From Eubacterium sp. (GTDB taxonomy: Bacteria > Bacillota > Clostridia > Lachnospirales > Lachnospiraceae), in NCBI GenBank assembly GCA_017459945.1, contig JAFUBZ010000021.1:100854-164853 (forward strand): 64,000 bases of DNA. The letters are read 5' to 3'. Numbering within the stretch: the stretch's first letter is position 1; every line of letters begins with the position of its first letter. Below are positions 24,286 through 31,747 of the stretch, piece after piece. The translations under genes and the position numbers were made by a program. Under the pieces are notes generated by a model that was not told the DNA's origin, made no database searches, and saw only the letters and a program-made list of their open reading frames with translations.

Positions 24286-25191
24286 CTAAAAATAGCCTTC
24301 CCGTTTTCTTTTCTCCATGCTCGCCGAACCGCCGTCTTTGTCGATCACTCTGCTGGTCCGTTCTGATTCAACAGAAGCCAGTGTCTCCTCTATCACTTCA
24401 TCTATGGTTGTCGCTGTTGATTCGACACCTCCGGACAGCGGATAACAGCCAAGCGTCCGGAACCGGACCATCTTCTCTGCGGGCGTCTCACCTGGCTCGA
24501 GACGCATCCGTTCATCATCCACAAGGATCAGGTTCCCGTCCCGTTCTACAACGGGGCGTTTTGCCGCAAAATACAGCGGAACGATCGGAATATTTTCCTG
24601 TCTGATATATTGCCAGATATCCGTTTCTGTCCAGTTGGACAGAGGAAATACCCGGATGGACTCTCCCTTATGAATTTCCGTATTGTACAGGTTCCACATC
24701 TCAGGGCGCTGGTTCTTCGGATCCCATGCCTGCTCGGTATTGCGGAAAGAAAAGATCCGCTCCTTCGCTCTGCTTTTCTCCTCATCCCGGCGTCCGCCTC
24801 CAAACGCTGCCGTAAACCCGTATTTGGCAAGCGCCTGCTTTAACGCCTGCGTCTTCATAATATCCGTATAAGCCGAACCGTGATCAAAAGGATTGATCCC
24901 CTGTCTGACGCCATCCTCATTGATGTATTCGAGCATCTCGATTCCCAGTTCCTTAGCCCGACGATCCCGGAATTCGATCATTTCCCGGAATTTCCATGTC
25001 GTATTAACATGAAGAAACGGGAAAGGCGGTTTTTCCGGATAAAATGCTTTCATGGCCAGATGCAGCATGACAGAGGAATCCTTGCCGATCGAATACAGCA
25101 TGACCGGCTTTTCACATTCCGCGGCCACTTCCCGCATAATGTAGATCGCCTCTGCTTCCAGTTTTTCCAAATGTGTCTGTGTCCCCATCAT
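24286..25191 (-). CDS. cysD: Sulfate adenylyltransferase subunit 2 CysD
   Basis: This is the catalytic subunit that joins sulfate to AMP. The 301-aa protein is of the PAPS-reductase-like ATP pyrophosphatase fold, with [18 protein letters not shown] (PP-loop) and [16 protein letters not shown], and [10 protein letters not shown] further on. The length is normal. Two adjacent ATGs lie behind GAGGAG; either can serve. It forms a complex with CysN encoded downstream. Confidence 0.94.
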   Translation of the reverse strand: MMGTQTHLEKLEAEAIYIMREVAAECEKPVMLYSIGKDSSVMLHLAMKAFYPEKPPFPFLHVNTTWKFREMIEFRDRRAKELGIEMLEYINEDGVRQGINPFDHGSAYTDIMKTQALKQALAKYGFTAAFGGGRRDEEKSRAKERIFSFRNTEQAWDPKNQRPEMWNLYNTEIHKGESIRVFPLSNWTETDIWQYIRQENIPIVPLYFAAKRPVVERDGNLILVDDERMRLEPGETPAEKMVRFRTLGCYPLSGGVESTATTIDEVIEETLASVESERTSRVIDKDGGSASMEKRKREGYF

Positions 25192-25210
25192 TTTCTCCTC
25201 ATCCTCTTGT

Positions 25211-25522
25211 TTAATACCGGTTTGCTTCCTCTGTGTTCACCGTAATCGTTCGCATCAGGTCGTTTTCTCTGTAAAAATCCCAGTTTAGAACACTGCCTGT
25301 TTTTCTGACTTTCATACAGACATCACCGCCGCCAAGGTCCGCACCCAGGAAAAAGTCAATGGCACCGGTGCGGCACTCCTTCACACAGGATGCGCATCCC
25401 CAGCAATCCTCCTCATACCGGATGTCCGCTTTGCCGTTTCTCATCCGGATCAGACTTCCGGGACAGACCTCTGCGCATCTTCCGCATCCGATGCAGTTTT
25501 TCTGATTGATCCGTATACTCAT
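25211..25522 (-). CDS. AprB-like ferredoxin subunit of APS reductase
   Basis: The 103-aa ferredoxin has two 4Fe-4S motifs, [15 protein letters not shown] and [11 protein letters not shown], then a 50-residue tail. In dissimilatory APS reductase this fold (AprB) takes electrons to the flavin of AprA; gene order aprA then this gene, with 28 bases between, supports the same pairing. It is shorter than the AprB of sulfate reducers (about 150 aa), fitting the assimilatory clostridial type. The start at 25522 was chosen over 25594 because the extra residues are unlike ferredoxins. Confidence 0.85.
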   Translation of the reverse strand: MSIRINQKNCIGCGRCAEVCPGSLIRMRNGKADIRYEEDCWGCASCVKECRTGAIDFFLGADLGGGDVCMKVRKTGSVLNWDFYRENDLMRTITVNTEEANRY

Positions 25523-25550
25523 ATGTGTCCCCGTTTCCTTTGTGTATGCA

Positions 25551-27275
25551 CTATGCCACCGGCTCCTGTTCGTTTTTCCCTCTGCGCTTTGCAAGCGGCC
25601 GCCGGATCATGATGATTGTTCCGTTTTCATACCGCGAGTTGACATAATTCAGATAATTCGCGTCATCGCGTTCCGGATGGCTGGCATTCTCTGCAAAGCA
25701 ATGCCATCGTGTCTCTTTTCTTGCGAGAAGATGCGCGATCAGAACCCGCGCAACCGTAAGCCGTTCCCGCACCTCAAAGAAATGCGTCAGTTCCTGCATA
25801 TCACTGCAAAAGATTCCGGGCAGTTCCTTTTCCAGCGCGGTCAGTTCTTCATCCGCTCTTTTTAACGACTGCTCCGTATAGGCATATCCGCTCACGATGC
25901 CGCCCGCGTAACGATCCATCACATCCTGCATCCTTTTTTCCAGTATCTCGGGAGTGTCCTTCGCGCTTTCGTGCAGTGTTCCATCCAGGTGTCCGGCAAT
26001 TGTTCCGGAGATTTCCAAAACCGTGGAAACCGGCAGCCCTGTCGGGTTGCTGTCAGGCTTCTCCGGAAAACCATCTGCCTGCAGATCGGACAACATCGCT
26101 TCTGCCGCCAGCTTTCCTTCCGCCAGCGCGCCGGTGACATACTTCTGCGGGCATCCGCCCGCTACATCACCGGCAGCATACAGCCCCGGGAGCGTCGTTC
26201 GTCTGCCGTTATCGACCCAGTAACCGCTGCCGGTATGTCCTCCTGTGATATAAGGTTCTGTTCCTTCAATTTCCACATTTTCTTTTGAAGGCCCTCTCCC
26301 TGCGGCAACCCACATCAGCGTCTGTGACGGCGCCATGTTCAGATAAGCATGCTCCAGATCTTCCTCCTGCAAAAGTGTAATCCCCTTTGTCCGCAGATAG
26401 CACGGACCGCGTCCGGCCTTTTGCTCTGCTACAGTTCCCCAGACCCGCTGGGATGTGGTCAGCCCGTAAAGATCTTCATAGACATCACCGCGGGCATTGA
26501 TCTGTTTTGCGCCGACGCCCTGTGCCAGCGTACCGGTCGGTGCGATCGTATCCTTGCAGCGCAAGGCGATAAAACGCATTTCAAAGGTCGTCATCTCCGC
26601 GCCGGCACGGATTCCCATTGCATAACCGGCTCCCGTATTAAACGGGCAATACCACATCTTATGCCTGGAAAATCCGGGATGATTCGGCTTGTAGATGCCT
26701 GCCGCGCCGCCGGTTGCCACCAGCGTTTTCTTCGCATTGACAATCAGCAGTTTTTCTTCTTCAATGCTATTTCCGTATGCCCCTTTTATGATGCCATCCT
26801 GTTTGATCAGATCAATCACGTTCATGCGATTGATCACCTTAATCTGCGGACATGCCATAACAGCTTCTGCCAGAATCGGTTTGATATTTTCCCCGTTAAT
26901 CTTTATATTCCTGGCACCGCGAGTGACATATTCTCCGTTTTCATCTTTTAATATCACCAGACCAAGCTGCTCCAGATGGCTGGTTACTTCATTCAGATGC
27001 TCTGACATGGAAAGCAGCAGGTCTTCTCTGGCAATGCCATGCGCATCCTTTACGGCATAATCTACATAATCATCCGGTGTATGCCCTTTTGTGATATATG
27101 CATTCAATGCATTCACGCCGGCTGCAAGGCATCCGCTGCGCCTGATATTCGCCTTTTCCAGAATAAGAATATGAAGTGACGGATCAAGCCCTGCCAGCGT
27201 AATGGCTGCATAGCATCCGGCTGTTCCGCCGCCTATGATCAGGATATCTGTATAGAGTTCTTCTGTTTTGATCAT
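25551..27275 (-). CDS. APS reductase flavoprotein subunit, AprA-like
   Basis: This is a FAD enzyme of the succinate dehydrogenase/AprA superfamily, 574 aa. It has IIGGGTAGCYAA (about 13-24), the SGCLAAGVNALNAY flavin region, LVATGGAAGIYKP, and GLYAAGDVAGGCPQKYV. A C-terminal helical domain ends the protein. AprA reduces APS to sulfite and AMP. It is the first gene of the operon holding cysDN, so here it serves assimilation, replacing PAPS reductase. It could also be annotated as a fumarate reductase-like flavoprotein, but the partner genes decide. Confidence 0.85.
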   Translation of the reverse strand: MIKTEELYTDILIIGGGTAGCYAAITLAGLDPSLHILILEKANIRRSGCLAAGVNALNAYITKGHTPDDYVDYAVKDAHGIAREDLLLSMSEHLNEVTSHLEQLGLVILKDENGEYVTRGARNIKINGENIKPILAEAVMACPQIKVINRMNVIDLIKQDGIIKGAYGNSIEEEKLLIVNAKKTLVATGGAAGIYKPNHPGFSRHKMWYCPFNTGAGYAMGIRAGAEMTTFEMRFIALRCKDTIAPTGTLAQGVGAKQINARGDVYEDLYGLTTSQRVWGTVAEQKAGRGPCYLRTKGITLLQEEDLEHAYLNMAPSQTLMWVAAGRGPSKENVEIEGTEPYITGGHTGSGYWVDNGRRTTLPGLYAAGDVAGGCPQKYVTGALAEGKLAAEAMLSDLQADGFPEKPDSNPTGLPVSTVLEISGTIAGHLDGTLHESAKDTPEILEKRMQDVMDRYAGGIVSGYAYTEQSLKRADEELTALEKELPGIFCSDMQELTHFFEVRERLTVARVLIAHLLARKETRWHCFAENASHPERDDANYLNYVNSRYENGTIIMIRRPLAKRRGKNEQEPVA

Positions 27276-27306
27276 TTGGTTTCCTTTATCTGCAATTCAT
27301 TTAACA

Positions 27307-27323
27307 CCTATTATATCCGTAGG
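27307..27323. promoter_or_regulatory. Candidate operator upstream of aprA (CCTAT-N7-GTAGG)
   Basis: CCTAT and GTAGG are spaced by 7 bases inside a longer imperfect palindrome (TTAA, ACC flanks). It covers a TATAAT-like sequence (minus strand) 40 bases before the aprA ATG. The same half-sites and spacing occur at 34481-34497 in front of the glutamine amidotransferase gene. Confidence 0.5.
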
Positions 27324-27447
27324 TTTAATATTTATTGTTCTGCCCATCTTACTTTCTTTTATAAAAAAAATCAATAGCTTTTTTCATCGGGTTTTTCTTT
27401 AGAGATCTATAGATTTTTCCTATAACCGGCTCATCTCCCAAACAGCA

Positions 27448-27477
27448 GAAGCCGACTGCCATACGACAGCCGGCTTC
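27448..27477 (-). terminator. Hairpin after cysA, probable weak terminator
   Basis: A stem of about 12 bp (GAAGCCG with CGGCTTC, plus CTG/CAG) follows the cysA stop by 45 bases. Only a short T-poor tail follows, so readthrough into aprA is possible. That would let transporter and assimilation genes be partly co-transcribed. Confidence 0.5.
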
Positions 27478-27521
27478 CGGCATTGAGGAGATCTATCTGT
27501 GACCAGACCGATGTTCGGATC

Positions 27522-28637
27522 TTATATGACAAAGTATCCGTCATCGCTGTAAAGATAAGCTTCCAAATGCTCGTTATTCACATCTTTTTTCACAAGCTCT
27601 TCATTTTCAAGCAGATACGCTTTTTCTTCATCCAGTGCATAGAGACGGTAGATAATGACGTTCATTTTTTCTCCGATCTCAACCGGCCTGCGCTCAAGCG
27701 AACGATGTGTGGTCACCTCCAGACCGTTGATATCGATTTTTAATTCCAGCCCGTTTCCACGGAACAGAATATCCGTGATCACACCATTCTCAGAGCAGTC
27801 GATCACATCCGAAAACCGGCTGTTATCACTCTTAAAGGCTTCTACAAATTCCGGGCGGATCACAGCGCTCTGATACTTCCCTTTGGCATAAGAAAATCCT
27901 TTCAGTTTTCCATAATCCGTTATGAGTGTTGACTGCCCGATAAACTCTGATACAAACGGCGTCTGGGGGTCTTTGTAAATTTCCCTGGGTGTACCGATCT
28001 GTTCGATCCGTCCTTTATTCGTAACAATGATCTCATCTGCCACCTCTACGGCCTCATCCTGATCATGCGTCACAAAGATGCTGGTAATCCCTACCTTATA
28101 GATCATTTCCCTAAGCCATGTCCGCAGTTCCAGACGCACCTTCGCGTCAATCGCAGCGAACGGTTCGTCCAGAAGCAGCAGGGAGGGTCTGGGCGCCAGG
28201 GCTCTGGCAAATGCGACCCTCTGCCGCTGCCCGCCGGAAAGCTGGTTGGGGAAACGCTTTTCCATTCCTTTCAGGCCTGTCAGCTCGATCAATTCATTGA
28301 CACGTTCTTTGATCTGTGGTTTTGGTACCTTTTTTAATTCCAGACCAAATGCGATGTTATCATACACCGTCATATATCGGAATAACGCATAATTCTGAAA
28401 TACAAATCCGATTCCACGCTCCGATGGTGCAATATCATTCACTCTGACATCATTGATATAGATGTCTCCGGATGTCGGTGTCTCCAGTCCCGCGATCATA
28501 CGCAGGATTGTCGTCTTCCCACTGCCGGAGGGGCCGAGCAACGCCACCAGACGTCCCTTTTCGATTCCGAAATTCACATCTTTTGACGCCTGAAAATCTC
28601 CATAATTTTTATTGATATCTTTTAATGTTACATACAT
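27522..28637 (-). CDS. cysA: Sulfate/thiosulfate ABC transporter ATP-binding protein CysA (copy 1)
   Basis: This ATPase powers sulfate import. The 371-aa protein has Walker A GPSGSGKTT, Q-loop VFQNYALF, signature LSGGQRQR, Walker B LLLLDEPFAA, and the H-loop VTHDQDEA. A C-terminal regulatory domain with TOBE-like strands follows. Its sequence is very close to copy 2 at 48696-49811; most residues of the first 250 are identical. It is the last gene of the sbp-cysT-cysW-cysA unit. Molybdate or thiosulfate transport is possible with this family. Confidence 0.92.
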   Translation of the reverse strand: MYVTLKDINKNYGDFQASKDVNFGIEKGRLVALLGPSGSGKTTILRMIAGLETPTSGDIYINDVRVNDIAPSERGIGFVFQNYALFRYMTVYDNIAFGLELKKVPKPQIKERVNELIELTGLKGMEKRFPNQLSGGQRQRVAFARALAPRPSLLLLDEPFAAIDAKVRLELRTWLREMIYKVGITSIFVTHDQDEAVEVADEIIVTNKGRIEQIGTPREIYKDPQTPFVSEFIGQSTLITDYGKLKGFSYAKGKYQSAVIRPEFVEAFKSDNSRFSDVIDCSENGVITDILFRGNGLELKIDINGLEVTTHRSLERRPVEIGEKMNVIIYRLYALDEEKAYLLENEELVKKDVNNEHLEAYLYSDDGYFVI

Positions 28638-28668
28638 AAGGTCTTTCTCCTCTTACTGATGGTAAACG

Positions 28669-29523
28669 TTACACCTGTGCCGCTTTTGTCTTCGTCCGGT
28701 GCTCCAGAATATTTCTTAAGATCAGAACGATGATCGCGATGATCACCAGGATGGATGATACTGCAAATGCCGCGACGATCGAATCGGAGTCGCCGGACAG
28801 ATACAGTGCATCGATCTCAAGCGGAAGCGTAAATGTCTCTCCTCTTGTCTTTGAGAGAGCATTGACTGCACCAAACTCTCCGAGCGCTCTGGCCGCGCAG
28901 AGTATCACACCATAGAGCAGCGCCCACCGCATCTGCGGGAATGTGATCCTGCGGAAAATCTGAAAGCCCTTTGCGCCCATCAATGCTGCCGCTTCCTCTT
29001 CGTCTTTCCCTTCTGCGTTCAGTACCGGAATGATTTCCCGGGACACAAACGGAAAGGTAACAAAGATCGTGGCCAGCAATACACCGGGGATCGCAAACAC
29101 GATTTGAATGTCTGTTCCGAATGCAGCGTTGATCCTGTCAACGATCGGCGCCGCCCATCCCAGCCGCCCAAATGTCATCAGAAATGCCAGACCGGCGATG
29201 ACCGGCGAGATGGAAAACGGAATATCGATCAGTGTCGCGATCAGCTGTTTCCCTTTAAAGGAAAACTTTGTCATTGTCCATGATGCAATGATTCCAAAAA
29301 AAGTGTTTACCAGTACTGCTACGATCGTTGCCAGGATCGTAACCTTCAAAGCCGATATCACATATTTTGTATTCAACGCATGGATATAAAATGCAAAGCC
29401 TTTCCTGAGCGAATTGCCCAGAACTGCCGCCAGCGGAAATACCAGCATGATCACGACAAAGGCGACCGCCAGAATGATTAATATATTGCGGGTTTTTGGG
29501 GAACCCTTTTGTGCTTCTTTCAT
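28669..29523 (-). CDS. cysW: Sulfate ABC transporter permease CysW (copy 1)
   Basis: This 284-aa permease has six predicted helices. It carries the EAA loop of binding-protein-dependent permeases (EAAALMGAKGFQIFRRITFP), which docks on CysA, and DIPFSISPVIAGLAFL, typical of CysW. AAGGAGG lies close before the ATG. It follows cysT by 14 bases. Copy 2 lies at 47818-48672. Confidence 0.92.
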   Translation of the reverse strand: MKEAQKGSPKTRNILIILAVAFVVIMLVFPLAAVLGNSLRKGFAFYIHALNTKYVISALKVTILATIVAVLVNTFFGIIASWTMTKFSFKGKQLIATLIDIPFSISPVIAGLAFLMTFGRLGWAAPIVDRINAAFGTDIQIVFAIPGVLLATIFVTFPFVSREIIPVLNAEGKDEEEAAALMGAKGFQIFRRITFPQMRWALLYGVILCAARALGEFGAVNALSKTRGETFTLPLEIDALYLSGDSDSIVAAFAVSSILVIIAIIVLILRNILEHRTKTKAAQV

Positions 29524-29537
29524 GGCTTCCTCCTTAT

Positions 29538-30473
29538 CTATACATTATTTGTTCTTCTTGACTGCCGTACCTGTACAATATTGATAAAGAGCAGCATTAG
29601 AAATGATATGATCAGCATGATCAGGGCTATGGCTGTCGCGCTGCTGTAATCCATGTAATTGAGCTTCTGCATGATGACATAGGATACGACCTGCGTATGC
29701 TCCTTTGCGCTGTTGCCGGAAATGTAAATGACACTTCCGTATTCGCCGATCCCTCTGGCAAATGCCAGTCCGAACCCTGTCAGGAGTGCCGGGCGAAGCT
29801 CTGCCAGGATAATCCGGAAAAATGTGGTTCGTCTGCCCGCACCGAGGATAAACGCTGCCTCTTCATACTGGTAATCCAGCTTTTCCAAAACCGGCTGGAT
29901 CGCCCGGACAACGAACGGAATACCGATAAACACTAACGCTATGGTAAGTCCAATGTGTGTATAGGATATTTCAAGGCCTAGTCTGGAAAGGGGACCGCCC
30001 AGCACTCCTGTCGTGGAATACATTTTCGAAAGCGTGATGCCTGCGACCGCTGTCGGCAGTGCAAACGGCAGCTCGATCAAACCGTCCAGCAGGCGTTTGC
30101 CCGGGAACTCATATCGCACAAGAACCCATGCCAGTATGATGCCGAATACACAATTGATCAGTGCTGCGATCAGCGCTGTTACAATGCTGGTACGGAATGC
30201 ATACAATACATTTGCACTGGTAACGGTGCCCCAGAATTCTGCCGGCGACATCCGGAATGCATACACAAACACGGATGCCAGCGGAATCAGGATCAGAAGG
30301 GACAGCATCGCGATCGTGATGCCCATTGTCAGGCCGAATCCCGGAATCACTCTTCCGTTCTTCTTCGGCCTCGGACGCTTACTTTCTGTTTTTTCTTTTT
30401 CTTCCGGCAGAACCCGTCTTCCGGGTTCTGCCGCAATGGAGGAATAAAGGAGTTTTGCAGTGTCTGTACTCAT
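29538..30473 (-). CDS. cysT: Sulfate ABC transporter permease CysT (copy 1)
   Basis: This is the partner permease, 311 aa, with an extra basic N-terminal stretch of about 45 residues absent from copy 2. It then has six helices, ELPFALPTAVAGITL and the EAA loop EEAAFILGAGRRTTFFRI. Together with CysW it forms the sulfate channel. It starts 21 bases after sbp. Copy 2 at 46971-47807 lacks the N-terminal extension. Confidence 0.92.
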   Translation of the reverse strand: MSTDTAKLLYSSIAAEPGRRVLPEEKEKTESKRPRPKKNGRVIPGFGLTMGITIAMLSLLILIPLASVFVYAFRMSPAEFWGTVTSANVLYAFRTSIVTALIAALINCVFGIILAWVLVRYEFPGKRLLDGLIELPFALPTAVAGITLSKMYSTTGVLGGPLSRLGLEISYTHIGLTIALVFIGIPFVVRAIQPVLEKLDYQYEEAAFILGAGRRTTFFRIILAELRPALLTGFGLAFARGIGEYGSVIYISGNSAKEHTQVVSYVIMQKLNYMDYSSATAIALIMLIISFLMLLFINIVQVRQSRRTNNV

Positions 30474-30494
30474 TTGCTTTCACCTATCTGCTTT

Positions 30495-31559
30495 TTACTG
30501 ATTATAGATTTCATCGAAAATGGCGCCGTCATTAAAGAATTTGTCGTATGCTGCATTCCAGCCGCCGAAATCCTCGATCGTGCAAAGATCGATACTTAAG
30601 TCAAACTTGTCGCCGAACTGGTTTAAGATCGATTCCGTCGAAGGACGGTAACCGTGCTCACCGATGATCAGCTGTGCTTCATCGCTGTAGAGGTACTCCA
30701 GATAATCATGCGCCAGTTCCTGTGTGCCGTCTTTGTCCGCATTTTCATCCACGATCGCCACACTCGGCTGTGCCAGAATGCTGATGCTCGGTGTCACGAT
30801 CTCGTAATCATCCGGATATTCCTCTACCGTTGACAATGCCTCATTTTCCCAGGCAATCAGGACATCTCCCTGTCCGTTCTCGACAAATGTTGTTGTCGCA
30901 CCGCGTGCCCCGGAGTCCATGACGGTTACGTTTGCGTAAAGTTTGCGTTCAAAGTCTTTTATCTTCTCCTCATCCCCGCCGTACTGCAGATCTGCATAAT
31001 GCCATGCCGCGAGGAAGTTCCAGCAGGCACCGCCGCTGCTCTTCGGATCAGGATTGATGATCTCCACACCGTCCTTTGTCAGGCTGTCCCAGTCTGTAAT
31101 GTTTTTCGGGTTTCCTGCCCGGACCAGGAATACAATCGTCGAAGTATACGGAGAAGAATCTCTGTCGAACTCATCGATCCATCCGGGTTCGATCAGTCCG
31201 GCTTCTTCGATCAATGTGATATCATGTTCCAGTGCCAGTGTCACCACATCCGCTTCAGCCCCTTCTACGACCGATCTTGCCTGTCCGCCGGAGCCGCCAT
31301 GTGACTGTACAATCTCCGGTGTCTCTCCCGTTTCTTCCTGATAATGCGCGATGAACGCTTCATTATATGCCTGATACAGTTCTCTCGTCGGATCGTAGGA
31401 TACATTTGTAATCTTTAATGCGCTATCTGTGCTTTCACCTGCTGCGGATGCCCCGCTGTCTGTCCCGCCGCCGCATGCGGTCAGTCCGACCGTTAGTGCC
31501 GCCAGAAGACCAGCTGTAATCAATCGTTTTCCTGTTTTTTCCCATCTTATTTTTTTCAT
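30495..31559 (-). CDS. Sulfate-binding lipoprotein Sbp/CysP (copy 1)
   Basis: This lipid-anchored protein captures sulfate outside the cell for CysTWA. The 354 aa start with a signal peptide and lipobox LTAC (Cys about 29). Family motifs are NVSYDPTRELYQAYNEAF, QSHGGSGGQARSV, the sulfate-loop region, and GYRPS near the C terminus. It is the first gene of the transporter operon, with a promoter and two palindromes upstream. The second copy is at 45938-46990. Thiosulfate may be an alternative ligand. Confidence 0.93.
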   Translation of the reverse strand: MKKIRWEKTGKRLITAGLLAALTVGLTACGGGTDSGASAAGESTDSALKITNVSYDPTRELYQAYNEAFIAHYQEETGETPEIVQSHGGSGGQARSVVEGAEADVVTLALEHDITLIEEAGLIEPGWIDEFDRDSSPYTSTIVFLVRAGNPKNITDWDSLTKDGVEIINPDPKSSGGACWNFLAAWHYADLQYGGDEEKIKDFERKLYANVTVMDSGARGATTTFVENGQGDVLIAWENEALSTVEEYPDDYEIVTPSISILAQPSVAIVDENADKDGTQELAHDYLEYLYSDEAQLIIGEHGYRPSTESILNQFGDKFDLSIDLCTIEDFGGWNAAYDKFFNDGAIFDEIYNQ

Positions 31560-31606
31560 GACAAGTTCCCCCTGTAGAATTCATTTTCTTTACTTAGTTT
31601 TTCCGT

Positions 31607-31636
31607 ATTTTAACTAGGTATTTGTTTTTTGTCCAA
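31607..31636 (-). promoter_or_regulatory. Promoter of sbp operon with overlapping palindrome
   Basis: On the minus strand TTGGAC (31631-31636) and TAAAAT (31607-31612) are separated by 18 bases. An 8-of-9 palindrome, TACTTAGTT-N12-AACTAGGTA (31591-31620), overlaps the -10 box, as expected for a repressor site. Confidence 0.5.
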
Positions 31637-31652
31637 TATGAGAAATTTATTG

Positions 31653-31676
31653 GTTATCATAAAAAAAATTGATAAC
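31653..31676. promoter_or_regulatory. LysR-type dyad upstream of the sbp promoter
   Basis: GTTATCA and TGATAAC, a perfect 7-bp inverted repeat with a 10-base A-rich centre, lies 17 bases upstream of the -35 box. Position and form suit an activator of LysR type; the LysR gene in the sulfur operon is the natural candidate (inference). Confidence 0.45.
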
Positions 31677-31681
31677 AAAAC

Positions 31682-31717
31682 GAACTGCCGCTTTTTCTAT
31701 TGAAAAAACGACAGTCC
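31682..31717 (-). terminator. Probable terminator of the glutamate-cysteine ligase gene
   Basis: GACTGTCGTTTTTTC pairs with GAAAAAGCGGCAGTTC (minus reading), about 30 bases after the stop codon. It is followed by GTTTTGTT, a modest T tract. Confidence 0.6.
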
Positions 31718-31747
31718 TGTCTTCCTTCTTTCTATGCTTTTTCCGGA

